A stretch of DNA of 17,533 nucleotides from an uncultured Ruminococcus sp. (GCA_900752785.1 CAADWP010000029.1:1-17533), one strand, 5' to 3'. Numbered from the stretch's first letter, positions 1 to 6,632 are shown. Translations and numbers: made by a program. Notes: a model not told the origin generated them from the sequence alone.

Positions 1-124
1 CAGGCTGTCGCCTGTCAAGAATTTTTTGTGTGATATGACGAAAAATATGTACCCCAAGGGCACTTCCTTCGGGCGCAGCATATGACGTGCAAAGCCGTCA
101 GGCGTGCTTTGTGCGGTGTTGCCT
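1..124 (+). repeat. Partial copy of a palindromic MITE-like repeat (left part outside window)
   Basis: Read on the + strand, positions 1-124 align with the reverse complement of the element at 14341-14512. Shared blocks are CAAGAA followed by a T-run and GTG (about 17-31), ATGACG plus an A-run (about 36-46), and a nearly unbroken block at 83-123 that includes GACGTGCAAAGCCGTCAGGCG and the terminal TTTGTGCGGTGTTGCC. In the 83-123 block only the GTGC/GGTC stretch differs. This copy carries about 33 extra bases (about 49-81) where the other has about 10, and the extra bases contain their own CCC-AAGG/CCTT-GGG hairpin. Its far half lies outside the window. It sits immediately upstream of the ribosome binding site of the first gene. 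Confidence 0.8.
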
Positions 125-148
125 CAAATCAATTTAGGAGGTGCTGTA

Positions 149-1273
149 ATGAAAACCAGAACTTTTATTTTTTTAACTGTAATAACATTAATATTCTGCG
201 GCTGTACAGGCTTCGCAGTACGCTCCACTGCTACAGTAACAAACACGGGCATGGACAGTTATATCTATACTGCGCAGGATGCTGTGAATTTACGCGATTT
301 TATTATGAATAAACCGACAAAAGACAACCTGAAAGGCAAGCCATATGACATGAACGGCGACGGAGCATGGAACATTTTTGATCTATGCCTTATAAAACGC
401 GAGCTTTTGAAACAAATGGAAAATAACAAAAACGCAATTGTTGTATATTTTTCACGTACAAACAATACCGAGAAAATAGCAAATTATATTATTGATATAA
501 CCAACGCCGACAGCTATGAAATTGAAGCGGCTGTTCCGTATACGGATGAAGATATTGCATATACAAACTCCTCATGCAGAGCAAATAAGGAACAGAACGA
601 TAAAACTATCCGACCCGAAATCGCAGACCCCATCGCTTCTATCGAAAGCTATGACGTGATTTTCCTCGGATATCCCATATGGTGGGGAGAAGAACCTCGT
701 ATTATTGATACTTTCCTTGAAAGCTATGATTTTTCAGATAAAACAGTTATCCCATTCTGCACATCGGGAAGCAGCGGTATTTCAGCAAGTGAAAATAATA
801 TTAAAAATCTTGTTCCGATCGGCAATCAGGTACAAGGAAGGCGCTTCTCCGCAAACGCGTCAAAATCAGACGTTAATGATTGGATCAAGGAAATTGATAT
901 TTTAAAAGAAAAATCAGAAGAAAAACTTTATCTGACAATTAATAATACAAAAATTTCGGCAACATTTGAGAAAAATAGTTCAGCAGACGCTCTGAAAGAA
1001 AAATTGGCTGAGGGCGACGTTGTCATTGAAGCGCATGATTACGGAAACTTTGAAAAGGTAGGCGCGCTCGGATTCTCTCTTCCCCAAAATGATACACAAA
1101 TAACGACGGAACCGGGCGACCTGATTCTATATCAGGGAAATCAATTTACTATTTATTATGACAAAAATTCATGGAACTTTACAAAGCTTGGTCATGTAGA
1201 TAACATGACACAGGATGAACTGAAAAAGCTGCTGGGTGATGATGATGTTACTATCATACTTTCACTAAAATAG
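149..1273 (+). CDS. Lipoprotein with half-dockerin, flavodoxin and cyclophilin-like domains
   Basis: Predicted 374-residue exported protein. The start at 149 is chosen because AGGAGG (136-141) lies 7 nt upstream; an upstream in-frame GTG at 104 lies inside the repeat and has no such site. Residues 1-19 form a signal peptide ending in FCGC, a loose lipobox. Residues about 43-89 resemble a dockerin: the second repeat is good (DMNGDG..N.FD.CLIKREL), but the first lacks its calcium loop. Residues about 95-252 are a flavodoxin fold of the Flavodoxin_4 type, with the FMN phosphate loop SRTNNTEKIA at 102-111 and the GYPIWWGEEPR segment at 174-184. Residues about 258-374 match the cyclophilin-like fold family often fused to or beside such flavodoxins (LYLTINN...GDLILYQGNQFTIYY...). 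It is probably an FMN-dependent electron carrier at the cell surface, partner unknown. It is followed after 26 bp by the CMD/cupin gene. Confidence 0.85.
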   Translation: MKTRTFIFLTVITLIFCGCTGFAVRSTATVTNTGMDSYIYTAQDAVNLRDFIMNKPTKDNLKGKPYDMNGDGAWNIFDLCLIKRELLKQMENNKNAIVVYFSRTNNTEKIANYIIDITNADSYEIEAAVPYTDEDIAYTNSSCRANKEQNDKTIRPEIADPIASIESYDVIFLGYPIWWGEEPRIIDTFLESYDFSDKTVIPFCTSGSSGISASENNIKNLVPIGNQVQGRRFSANASKSDVNDWIKEIDILKEKSEEKLYLTINNTKISATFEKNSSADALKEKLAEGDVVIEAHDYGNFEKVGALGFSLPQNDTQITTEPGDLILYQGNQFTIYYDKNSWNFTKLGHVDNMTQDELKKLLGDDDVTIILSLK

Positions 1274-1299
1274 TTTTAAAATTTTATGGAGGAAAATAC

Positions 1300-2061
1300 A
1301 TGAAAAATAAAATAGTACAAACGGCAGGAAGAAAGCAGCTCGGTGAATTTGCTCCCGATTTCGCACGTTTTAATGATGATATTCTTTTTGGTGAAAACTG
1401 GAACAACTATGATATTGATTTAAAAACAAGATGTATTATTACTATGGTCGCTCTGATGTCATCCGGAATTACCGATTCATCTCTTGTCTATCATTTGCAG
1501 AATGCAAAAGCTAACGGTGTAACCAAAAAAGAAGCTGCTGCAATAATTACACATACTGCTTTCTATGCCGGATGGCCAAAAGGCTGGGCGGTATTAAAGC
1601 TTGCTATGGAAGTTTGGAATGATAAGGAAGCTGCCAATGATGAAAAATCAGTCCATGCAGCTTCAATGATGTTCCCGATCGGAGAGCCAAACAATACCTA
1701 TGCCAAATACTTCACGGGGCAGAGCTATCTGGCTCCTATTTCAACAAAACAAATCGGAATCTATAATATCACATTTGAACCCAAGTGCCGCAATAACTGG
1801 CATATTCATCATGCCGATAAAGGCGGCGGACAAATTCTTGTATGTGTCGGCGGGCGTGGTTATTATGGCGAATGGGGAAAAGAACCGATTGAAATGAATC
1901 CCGGAGACTGCATCAATATTCCCGTTAATGTAAAGCACTGGCATGGCGCCGCTCCTGACAGCTGGTTTTCACACCTTGCAATTGAAGTTCCGGGTGAAAA
2001 CTGCTTTAACGAATGGCTTGAAGCTGTTGATGATAAACAGTATACGTGCAATATCTTATAA
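1300..2061 (+). CDS. Carboxymuconolactone decarboxylase-like / cupin fusion protein
   Basis: 253-residue soluble protein with no signal peptide. GGAGG at 1288-1292 is 7 nt from the ATG. Residues about 15-108 are a CMD-type helical domain (HLQNAKANGVTKKEAAA at 65-81, then HTAFYAGWPKGWAVL at 85-99). The AhpD CxxC pair is absent, so this resembles the non-peroxidase CMD group. Residues about 150-235 are a cupin: motif 1 is WHIHHADKGGGQILVCVGGRG at 167-187, where the usual Glu is replaced by Gln, and motif 2 is PGDCINIPVNVKHWHG at 201-216. The His residues could bind a metal. Such CMD-cupin proteins commonly accompany flavodoxins and reductases, and here the flavodoxin gene is 26 bp upstream, so they are probably co-transcribed. 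The substrate is unknown; a redox or quinone-like small-molecule role is only an inference. Confidence 0.85.
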   Translation: MKNKIVQTAGRKQLGEFAPDFARFNDDILFGENWNNYDIDLKTRCIITMVALMSSGITDSSLVYHLQNAKANGVTKKEAAAIITHTAFYAGWPKGWAVLKLAMEVWNDKEAANDEKSVHAASMMFPIGEPNNTYAKYFTGQSYLAPISTKQIGIYNITFEPKCRNNWHIHHADKGGGQILVCVGGRGYYGEWGKEPIEMNPGDCINIPVNVKHWHGAAPDSWFSHLAIEVPGENCFNEWLEAVDDKQYTCNIL

Positions 2062-2103
2062 AAAAGTTCTTAGTATTAATTGAAATTAACAGATCATAAC
2101 ATG

Positions 2104-2160
2104 AAACCGCTGAAATGCCTTTTATTGTATTTCAGCGGTTTTGTCTATTTATTTTATTTT
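2104..2160 (+). terminator. Intrinsic terminator after the flavodoxin-CMD/cupin unit
   Basis: A 13-bp perfect stem (2104-2116 with 2129-2141, AAACCGCTGAAAT) has a 12-nt loop and is followed by a T-rich tract broken by a few other bases (2139-2160). It lies 42 bp after the stop codon of the CMD/cupin gene and ends that unit. Confidence 0.85.
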
Positions 2161-2167
2161 GATCCGT

Positions 2168-2229
2168 TAAAATAAGAACCTGTCTTCACAAGATTCGTGT
2201 GCGGATTTTGTGAAGACAGGTTCTAAAAT
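2168..2229. repeat. 17-bp perfect inverted repeat flanked by TAAAAT direct repeats
   Basis: AGAACCTGTCTTCACAA at 2175-2191 is exactly inverted at 2208-2224 around a 16-nt spacer. TAAAAT occurs at 2168-2173 and again at 2224-2229, as a target-site duplication would. No T-run follows on the + strand, so it is a poor terminator in that direction. It lies between a terminator and the next ribosome binding site. It may be a miniature transposon end pair or a palindromic intergenic unit. No relatives were seen elsewhere in the window. Confidence 0.6.
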
Positions 2230-2294
2230 GCGTCAAAAGAAATTTAAGTGCAGTTTTCCAAAAATCTACGCATATAATATATCGGAGGTGTTTT

Positions 2295-3467
2295 ATGAAA
2301 AAAATTATTTTACTTACCGCTGTTTTTCCAATGCTGCTGACCGCCTGTACCAAACAGGATAACATTTCTTACGATGATAAAAGCACGCCACAAAGCGAAG
2401 CCGTTACGGCATATATACAGGAAATCGAGCATCTTCATCCCGACGACGGCAATAAAAGCTATACCCCGCTGAATTACGATCAACAGATAGGAATGTGGTT
2501 TCCTTATATGCATTACGAAAAGTATATGCAAGGCAAATCCGCGGAAGAATTCCGCAGCGCCGTTCGCGAGCTTTATACCTCGGCCAAATCCCAGTCCGTC
2601 AACACTGTATATCTTCATGTTCATCCATGCGGAGACGCTTACTATAAATCCGATATTTTTCCAAAAGGAATTATCCTTGACGGAGATTATGATCCTTTGC
2701 AAATAATGCTTGAAGAAGCTCACAGTCTTGAGCTTTCCGTTCATGCTTGGATAAATCCCCTGCGATTTCAGTCAACAGAACAAATGTCGCAGCTCTCAGA
2801 TGATTTCATTGTAAAAAAATGGACGGAAACGCCTGACTGCGGAATTGTACGCCAGGTTAACGGGAGATGGTATCTAAACCCGGCTTACAATGAGGTCGCA
2901 GAGCTTATAAGCAGCGGCGTCGAAGAAATACTTTCACGATATGAGGTAGACGGTATTCATATCGACGATTATTTTTATCCAACCACCGATCCTGAATTTG
3001 ATAAAGCTGAATTTGAAAAAAGCGGCAGCTCTGACCTTGCAAAATGGCGCATGGAAAACTGCACACGTTTTGTCAAAGCAATCTATGATACGGTAAAAGA
3101 AAAGGACAAGCGCATACTTTTCGGAATAAGTCCTCAGGGCAGCATAAACGGAAATTATAATTCCCAATATGCGGACGTTCGGCTCTGGGGGGGAACAAAA
3201 GGCTACTGTGACTATATTGTCCCACAGATATATTTTGGATTTAAAAATGAAAGCAGTCCATTTGATAAAACCCTTGCTGAATGGGAAGCGCTTACAAACG
3301 ACGATATATCACTGATAATCGGTCTCGGCGCTTATAAAATCGGAAAATCCGATAAATGGGCAGGCGCAGGCGGCGAACAGGAATGGATAGATGATCCGAA
3401 CATTATTGAAAAGCAGATCGAGCTTGTAAAAAAATCAACTGCTAATGGTTATTCGCTGTATTATTAG
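2295..3467 (+). CDS. Glycoside-hydrolase-like lipoprotein, GHL10/DUF187 family
   Basis: 390 residues, with GGAGG (2284-2288) 6 nt before the ATG. The signal peptide ends at a clear lipobox, LLTAC, so Cys18 should be lipidated and the protein anchored outside the membrane. Residues about 63-385 form the GHL10 barrel: GMWFPYMHYEKY at 66-77, VNTVYLHVHPCGDAYYKSD at 102-120, the HAWINPLRF segment at 150-158, WYLNPAYNEV at 192-201, the strongly conserved DGIHIDDYFYP at 219-229 with paired Asp 224/225, and FGISPQGS and DYIVPQIYFG near 276-315. The Escherichia coli relative DigH (YddW) cuts denuded peptidoglycan glycan strands, so a wall-glycan role is reasonable, though dietary glycans cannot be excluded. 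The protein ends at GYSLYY with little beyond the last barrel strand, which is short for the family. Confidence 0.85.
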   Translation: MKKIILLTAVFPMLLTACTKQDNISYDDKSTPQSEAVTAYIQEIEHLHPDDGNKSYTPLNYDQQIGMWFPYMHYEKYMQGKSAEEFRSAVRELYTSAKSQSVNTVYLHVHPCGDAYYKSDIFPKGIILDGDYDPLQIMLEEAHSLELSVHAWINPLRFQSTEQMSQLSDDFIVKKWTETPDCGIVRQVNGRWYLNPAYNEVAELISSGVEEILSRYEVDGIHIDDYFYPTTDPEFDKAEFEKSGSSDLAKWRMENCTRFVKAIYDTVKEKDKRILFGISPQGSINGNYNSQYADVRLWGGTKGYCDYIVPQIYFGFKNESSPFDKTLAEWEALTNDDISLIIGLGAYKIGKSDKWAGAGGEQEWIDDPNIIEKQIELVKKSTANGYSLYY

Positions 3468-3491
3468 CGCATCAACACTGCTGAATTTTAC

Positions 3492-3520
3492 TTGACTAAA
3501 ATGCCTGTTTATGGTATAAT
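3492..3520 (+). promoter_or_regulatory. Sigma-A-type promoter for the AGCS symporter gene
   Basis: TTGACT (3492-3497), a 17-nt spacer and TATAAT (3515-3520) give a near-consensus promoter. Transcription should begin near 3527, leaving about a 40-nt leader to the ATG at 3566. It lies in the 98-bp gap after the GHL10 lipoprotein gene, so the symporter is a separate transcription unit. Confidence 0.85.
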
Positions 3521-3565
3521 CTTACTCGTGAGCCGTCCTATATGGCGGCAGAATGGAGCTTTTTT

Positions 3566-4987
3566 ATGGGTAAGATCAACGAGATCATTACGGGCATCAA
3601 TGATTTTATATGGGAAATCCCGTTGGTTTTTGCAGTTTTTTTCTGCGGGATTCTTCTCACGGCGCGTTTAGGCTTTCTTCAAGTGCGAAAGCTGGGTAAG
3701 GCGCTTAAATTCATGGTAAAAAAAGAAAATTCCGGAAGCGGAGAAGTATCAAGCTTTGCAGCATTATGTACCGCGCTTTCGGCAACCGTCGGAACAGGAA
3801 ATATAGTCGGAGTAGCTACAGCCGTCGCCGCAGGAGGTCCGGGCGCACTTTTCTGGATGGAAGTCGCTGCATTTTTTGGAATGGCTACAAAATATGCCGA
3901 AGGTCTTCTCGCTGTAAAATATCGCGTCAAAGATGAAAACGGCAATTATCTCGGAGGACCGTTCTATTATATTGAAAACGGTCTCGGCAGCAAATGGAAA
4001 TGGTTAGCAAAGATCTTTGCGCTGTTCGGACTTTTTGCAGGTCTGCTCGGCATAGGTACGATTACACAAATAAACGGAATAACATCGGCAGCGAACAATT
4101 TCTTCGACCACGACGCATCGAATACCGTTTCGCTTTTCGGACGGGATTATACTGTGACTACTATTGTCTCAGGACTTATTGTAACGATCTGCGTTGCTCT
4201 TATAGTTATCGGCGGCATCAAGCGTATAGCAAAGGTTTCCGAAATCATTGTTCCCGCGATGATACTGCTCTATGCAGTAAGCTGTCTTATCATCATTTTC
4301 GGACATATTACCGAGATACCTGACGCTCTCGCTACAATAATCGGCAGCGCATTCGGATTTCGCCCGGCAGCGGGAGGGTTTGCCGGATATGCGATCATAA
4401 GAGCCGCAATGAGCAAAGGCGTAGAACGCGGCATTTTTTCCAATGAAGCAGGCTTGGGATCTGCTCCGATCGCGGCGGCAGCTGCAAAAACAAACGAACC
4501 TGCACGACAGGGCCTTGTTACGATGACAGGAACATTTATAGATACTATTATTGTATGCACCATGACAGGACTGGCTATAATTATGGCAGGAAGCTATGAC
4601 AAGGGTCTTACGGGAGTTGACGTAACTATCGACGCCTTCGCTTACGGACTTCCCGTATCGGAAAGAGCTGCGGCATTTATTATTATGATCTGTCTTTCAA
4701 TATTTGCTTTTACAACGATTCTTGGCTGGAATTACTATTCTGAACGCTGTCTTTCCTACCTTACAGGCTCAAAAAAGTGCGTCTCAGTATTTTTCCGCTG
4801 GCTTTACGTAGCTGCTGTTTTTGTCGGCCCGTATCTAACGGCAGAGGCAGTCTGGAGCTTAGCCGGAATTTTTAACGGACTTATGGCGTTTCCAAATGTT
4901 ATTGCCCTTATTGCCCTTTCAGGTATTGTCAGCACTGAAACTAAGGATTATTTAAAAAGGCTTAAAGAAGGAAGAGCTGAATCGTAA
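3566..4987 (+). CDS. Sodium:alanine/glycine symporter, AGCS family
   Basis: 473-residue polytopic membrane protein that imports alanine, glycine or a similar amino acid with Na+. The start at 3566 is preferred because GGAG (3555-3558) lies 7 nt upstream, while the in-frame ATG at 3542 has no ribosome binding site. The N-terminus INDFIWEIPLVF and GFLQVRKLGKAL are typical. The AGCS signature region includes ATVGTGNIVGVATAVAAGGPG (73-93) and GMATKYAE (105-112). GGPFYYIENGLG lies at 130-141 and SNEAGLGSAPIAAAA near 292. Hydrophobic helices continue to the end, and the length is normal for the family. Which amino acid it carries cannot be told. The gradient it uses could come from the Rnf complex encoded about 2 kb away; that link is inference. 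Confidence 0.95.
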   Translation: MGKINEIITGINDFIWEIPLVFAVFFCGILLTARLGFLQVRKLGKALKFMVKKENSGSGEVSSFAALCTALSATVGTGNIVGVATAVAAGGPGALFWMEVAAFFGMATKYAEGLLAVKYRVKDENGNYLGGPFYYIENGLGSKWKWLAKIFALFGLFAGLLGIGTITQINGITSAANNFFDHDASNTVSLFGRDYTVTTIVSGLIVTICVALIVIGGIKRIAKVSEIIVPAMILLYAVSCLIIIFGHITEIPDALATIIGSAFGFRPAAGGFAGYAIIRAAMSKGVERGIFSNEAGLGSAPIAAAAAKTNEPARQGLVTMTGTFIDTIIVCTMTGLAIIMAGSYDKGLTGVDVTIDAFAYGLPVSERAAAFIIMICLSIFAFTTILGWNYYSERCLSYLTGSKKCVSVFFRWLYVAAVFVGPYLTAEAVWSLAGIFNGLMAFPNVIALIALSGIVSTETKDYLKRLKEGRAES

Positions 4988-4990
4988 GTC

Positions 4991-5019
4991 GGCAACGTCG
5001 ATCTTTGTGCGGTGCTGCC
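4991..5019. repeat. Minimal remnant of the palindromic repeat family
   Basis: GGCAAC (4991-4996) is joined almost directly to TCTTTGTGCGGTGCTGCC (5002-5019). The latter matches the right terminus implied by the other copies at 17 of 18 positions. It looks like the two ends of the 172-bp element left after an internal deletion, or a solo end. It lies 3 bp after the stop of the symporter gene. Confidence 0.65.
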
Positions 5020-5064
5020 ATAACATACAAATGAAAAAAATATGCAAATATTGCTGATAAAGCC

Positions 5065-5093
5065 TTGATAACTATCCGCCGTCATGATATAAT
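5065..5093 (+). promoter_or_regulatory. Promoter with extended -10 for the phosphoesterase gene
   Basis: TTGATA (5065-5070), 17-nt spacer, TATAAT (5088-5093) preceded by TGA, giving the TGnTATAAT extended -10. The predicted start of transcription near 5100 rules out the upstream in-frame TTG at 5065 as a translation start and supports initiation at 5131. Confidence 0.85.
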
Positions 5094-5130
5094 ATATAGT
5101 AAACATCTATTAAATATCGAGGTAATAAAA

Positions 5131-5790
5131 TTGATCTATGTAACGGGCGATACACACGGAGATATAAAAAGATTTAAGGCGATGAAGAAGCTCAGGCACG
5201 GCGATACTCTCATCATTTGCGGAGATTTCGGCTTTTTCTGGGAAGGCAGCAAAAAGGAACAGGCTATATTGAAAAAGCTTGAAGCAAGAAGCTACACGAT
5301 AGCTTTCGTAGACGGCTGCCATGAAAATTTCGATATACTCGAAAGCTTTCCCGTAACCGAATGGAACGGAGGTAAAGCGCGTATTGTCGGTAAAAATATT
5401 GTTCATCTTATGCGCGGACAGATCTACACCATAGAGGGCAAAAAAATATTTACCTTTGGGGGAGGTCACAGTCAGGATTTCTATTTTCGCAGCGACAGTG
5501 AAAAATGGTGGAAACGCGAGCAGCCATCCCATGAAGAAATAATGGAAGCTATCGAAAATCTCCGACTAAATGACAATACCGTCGATTATATAATTACCCA
5601 TGAACCTCCCGCATTTCTTAAGGATTGCCTTGGCGTCGATGTCAGACAGCGCCTTGAGGTCCACGCTTTATTTGAGGATATCATCCAAACTTGCAGCTAC
5701 AGCAAATGGTTCTTCGGAAAATGTCATATAGACAAACATATTCCCATTAAATTCTACGGCGTATTCAATAATATTACTCCGCTAAAGTGA
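5131..5790 (+). CDS. Calcineurin-like metallophosphoesterase
   Basis: 219 residues from a TTG start at 5131, with GAGG (5119-5122) 8 nt upstream. The longer in-frame reading from 5065 would begin inside the promoter. The di-metal site motifs appear in order: GDTHGD at 6-11, GDFG at 31-34, GCHEN at 63-67 (in place of GNHE), THEPP at 157-161, and GKCHIDKH at 196-203. A family-specific FGGGHSQD lies at 109-116. This is a soluble cytoplasmic phosphoesterase fold with an apparently intact metal site. Family members act on phosphoproteins, nucleotides or RNA, and the substrate here is unknown. No terminator follows, and the tspO-like gene starts 59 bp downstream, so read-through is likely. Confidence 0.88.
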   Translation: MIYVTGDTHGDIKRFKAMKKLRHGDTLIICGDFGFFWEGSKKEQAILKKLEARSYTIAFVDGCHENFDILESFPVTEWNGGKARIVGKNIVHLMRGQIYTIEGKKIFTFGGGHSQDFYFRSDSEKWWKREQPSHEEIMEAIENLRLNDNTVDYIITHEPPAFLKDCLGVDVRQRLEVHALFEDIIQTCSYSKWFFGKCHIDKHIPIKFYGVFNNITPLK

Positions 5791-5849
5791 CATAATCCTC
5801 TGTATTTTGACATAGTATGTACCATATCAAAAAGAATGGAGACTGTGTC

Positions 5850-6323
5850 ATGAAAAAATTCAGCTTAACGGATATGCTCATTTTTGTTGTCGCAACAGAA
5901 CTTGTCGGGGCTGTTTCAGCTTTGATCTCAGGGAACTTCCGCGGATTCTACGAGGAGCTTAAACTTCCGCCGCTGTCACCGCCCGGATTTGTTTTTCCGA
6001 TCGTCTGGGCAATACTCTATGCAGCTATGGGGGTCTCTGCATATCTTATTTATCGTGATGAAAAGCATAGCGCTCAACGCAGCACGGCTCTTGGACTTTA
6101 TGTAATTCAACTTGCGATAAATTTTGCATGGAGCATTGTTTTCTTCCGCTTCAAACTGTTTATAGCCGCCGTTATTATAACTGTACTCCTGATTATCGCG
6201 GTTGCGGCTATGATAAAAAGCTTCCATAAGGTAAACAGTTGTGCAGCAATTATCAACATTCCTTATCTTCTCTGGACTGCTTTTGCATTGTATCTCACTA
6301 TTGGAGTTACAGTCCTAAATTAG
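5850..6323 (+). CDS. tspO: TspO/MBR family membrane protein
   Basis: 157 residues. The start at 5850 follows GGAG (5838-5841) by 8 nt; an in-frame upstream ATG at 5817 has no such site. Five hydrophobic helices fill the protein. Family marks are PPLSPPGFVFPIVWAILYAA at 40-59 (the usual KPPW.PP...FG.VW.. region, poorer in tryptophan), NFAWSIVFF at 91-99 and IPYLLWTAFALYLT at 137-150. TspO proteins bind porphyrins and sterol-like ligands and affect tetrapyrrole levels or stress responses; the role in clostridia is not settled. It is probably transcribed with the phosphoesterase gene. A TTGACA lies at 5807-5812, but I could not find a matching -10. Confidence 0.88.
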   Translation: MKKFSLTDMLIFVVATELVGAVSALISGNFRGFYEELKLPPLSPPGFVFPIVWAILYAAMGVSAYLIYRDEKHSAQRSTALGLYVIQLAINFAWSIVFFRFKLFIAAVIITVLLIIAVAAMIKSFHKVNSCAAIINIPYLLWTAFALYLTIGVTVLN

Positions 6324-6349
6324 GTAATTTTTTTGCCGTTATTTCATCA

Positions 6350-6378
6350 TTGATTTAATATAAAAACTCTGGTATAAT
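6350..6378 (+). promoter_or_regulatory. Promoter of the six-cysteine peptide gene
   Basis: TTGATT (6350-6355), exactly 17 nt, TATAAT (6373-6378). Transcription should begin near 6385, leaving a leader of about 35 nt before the ATG at 6420. It starts 26 bp after the tspO stop codon, so the peptide gene has its own signal. Confidence 0.85.
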
Positions 6379-6419
6379 ATAAATATCCCAAGAGGGAAAT
6401 ACATAACGGAGGTTTTATT

Positions 6420-6482
6420 ATGTGCTGCAATGACATATTCAAAATGCTCTGCGACCTTTTAAAAAAGTGCTGCGGCTGCTAA
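6420..6482 (+). CDS. 20-residue six-cysteine peptide (putative small gene)
   Basis: Open frame of 20 codons plus TAA: MCCNDIFKMLCDLLKKCCGC. The ATG has an ideal GGAGG (6408-6412) 7 nt upstream. A near-consensus promoter ends 41 bp upstream and a strong terminator begins 12 bp after the stop, so a complete mini transcription unit of about 150 nt encloses the frame. Six of 20 residues are Cys: a CC pair at 2-3, one at 11, and CCGC at 17-20. Residues 5-16 (DIFKMLCDLLKK) form a plausible amphipathic helix with I6, F7, L10, L13 and L14 on one face. I do not recognise a family. It is not SCIFF-like in length. It could be a metal-binding or membrane-associated peptide, a type I toxin-like peptide, or a short frame inside a small RNA. 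Confidence 0.7.
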   Translation: MCCNDIFKMLCDLLKKCCGC

Positions 6483-6493
6483 ATTACACAAAT

Positions 6494-6537
6494 AAAAAAA
6501 TCCGCTTTCGATTAAATATCGGAAGCGGATATTTTTT
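6494..6537. terminator. Bidirectional terminator between the peptide gene and the rnf operon
   Basis: A 13-bp stem (6500-6512 with 6518-6530, ATCCGCTTTCGAT, one G-U pair) has a 5-nt loop, seven A before it and ATTTTTT after it. It therefore works as an intrinsic terminator for the + strand peptide transcript and for - strand transcripts leaving rnfB. Confidence 0.88.
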
Positions 6538-6568
6538 AGCAAACGACAAAAATTTTTGGCGTTTGCTA
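6537..6568. repeat. 32-bp near-perfect palindrome
   Basis: TAGCAAACG at 6537-6545 is inverted as CGTTTGCTA at 6560-6568, around the self-complementary core CAAAAATTTTTG. Only the 6546/6559 pair fails. It abuts the bidirectional terminator and shares its last T. Confidence 0.75.
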
Positions 6569-6574
6569 TTTGCC

Positions 6575-6601
6575 GATCCGCACGGAGCACGAGTAAGCGT
6601 G
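6575..6601. repeat. 9-bp inverted repeat ATCCGCACG
   Basis: ATCCGCACG, a spacer of about 13 nt (GAGCACGAGTAAG), then CGTGCGGAT. It is the second of three consecutive inverted repeats in the gap between the peptide gene and rnfB, loosely enclosed by TTTGCC and GGCAATTT. Confidence 0.6.
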
Positions 6602-6632
6602 CGGATGTGCGAGGCAATTTAAATAAGTTATT

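Noticed and set aside
104-148. Upstream GTG start extending the flavodoxin lipoprotein by 15 residues
   Set aside because: It lies inside the repeat end, lacks a ribosome binding site and would bury the signal peptide; the ATG at 149 has AGGAGG 7 nt upstream.
2273-2278. TATAAT just before the GHL10 gene as its promoter
   Set aside because: Transcription would start inside the ribosome binding site and there is no -35; probably coincidence in AT-rich DNA.
3542-3565. ATG at 3542 as start of the AGCS symporter
   Set aside because: No ribosome binding site; the in-frame ATG at 3566 has GGAG 7 nt upstream and gives the usual family N-terminus.
5031-5057. Eight-codon frame MKKICKYC
   Set aside because: Two cysteines made it look like a cousin of the Cys-rich peptide, but it has no ribosome binding site and overlaps the region before a promoter.
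5065-5130. TTG at 5065 as start of the phosphoesterase
   Set aside because: It is the -35 hexamer of the promoter; TTG at 5131 has GAGG at proper distance and starts directly before the first beta strand.
5807-5812. TTGACA upstream of tspO as a promoter
   Set aside because: No acceptable -10 at 16-18 nt; bases there are A-rich without TATAAT character.
6324-6349. Weak AAATT/AATTT stem plus T-run after tspO as a terminator
   Set aside because: Only a 5-bp A/T stem; too weak to call.
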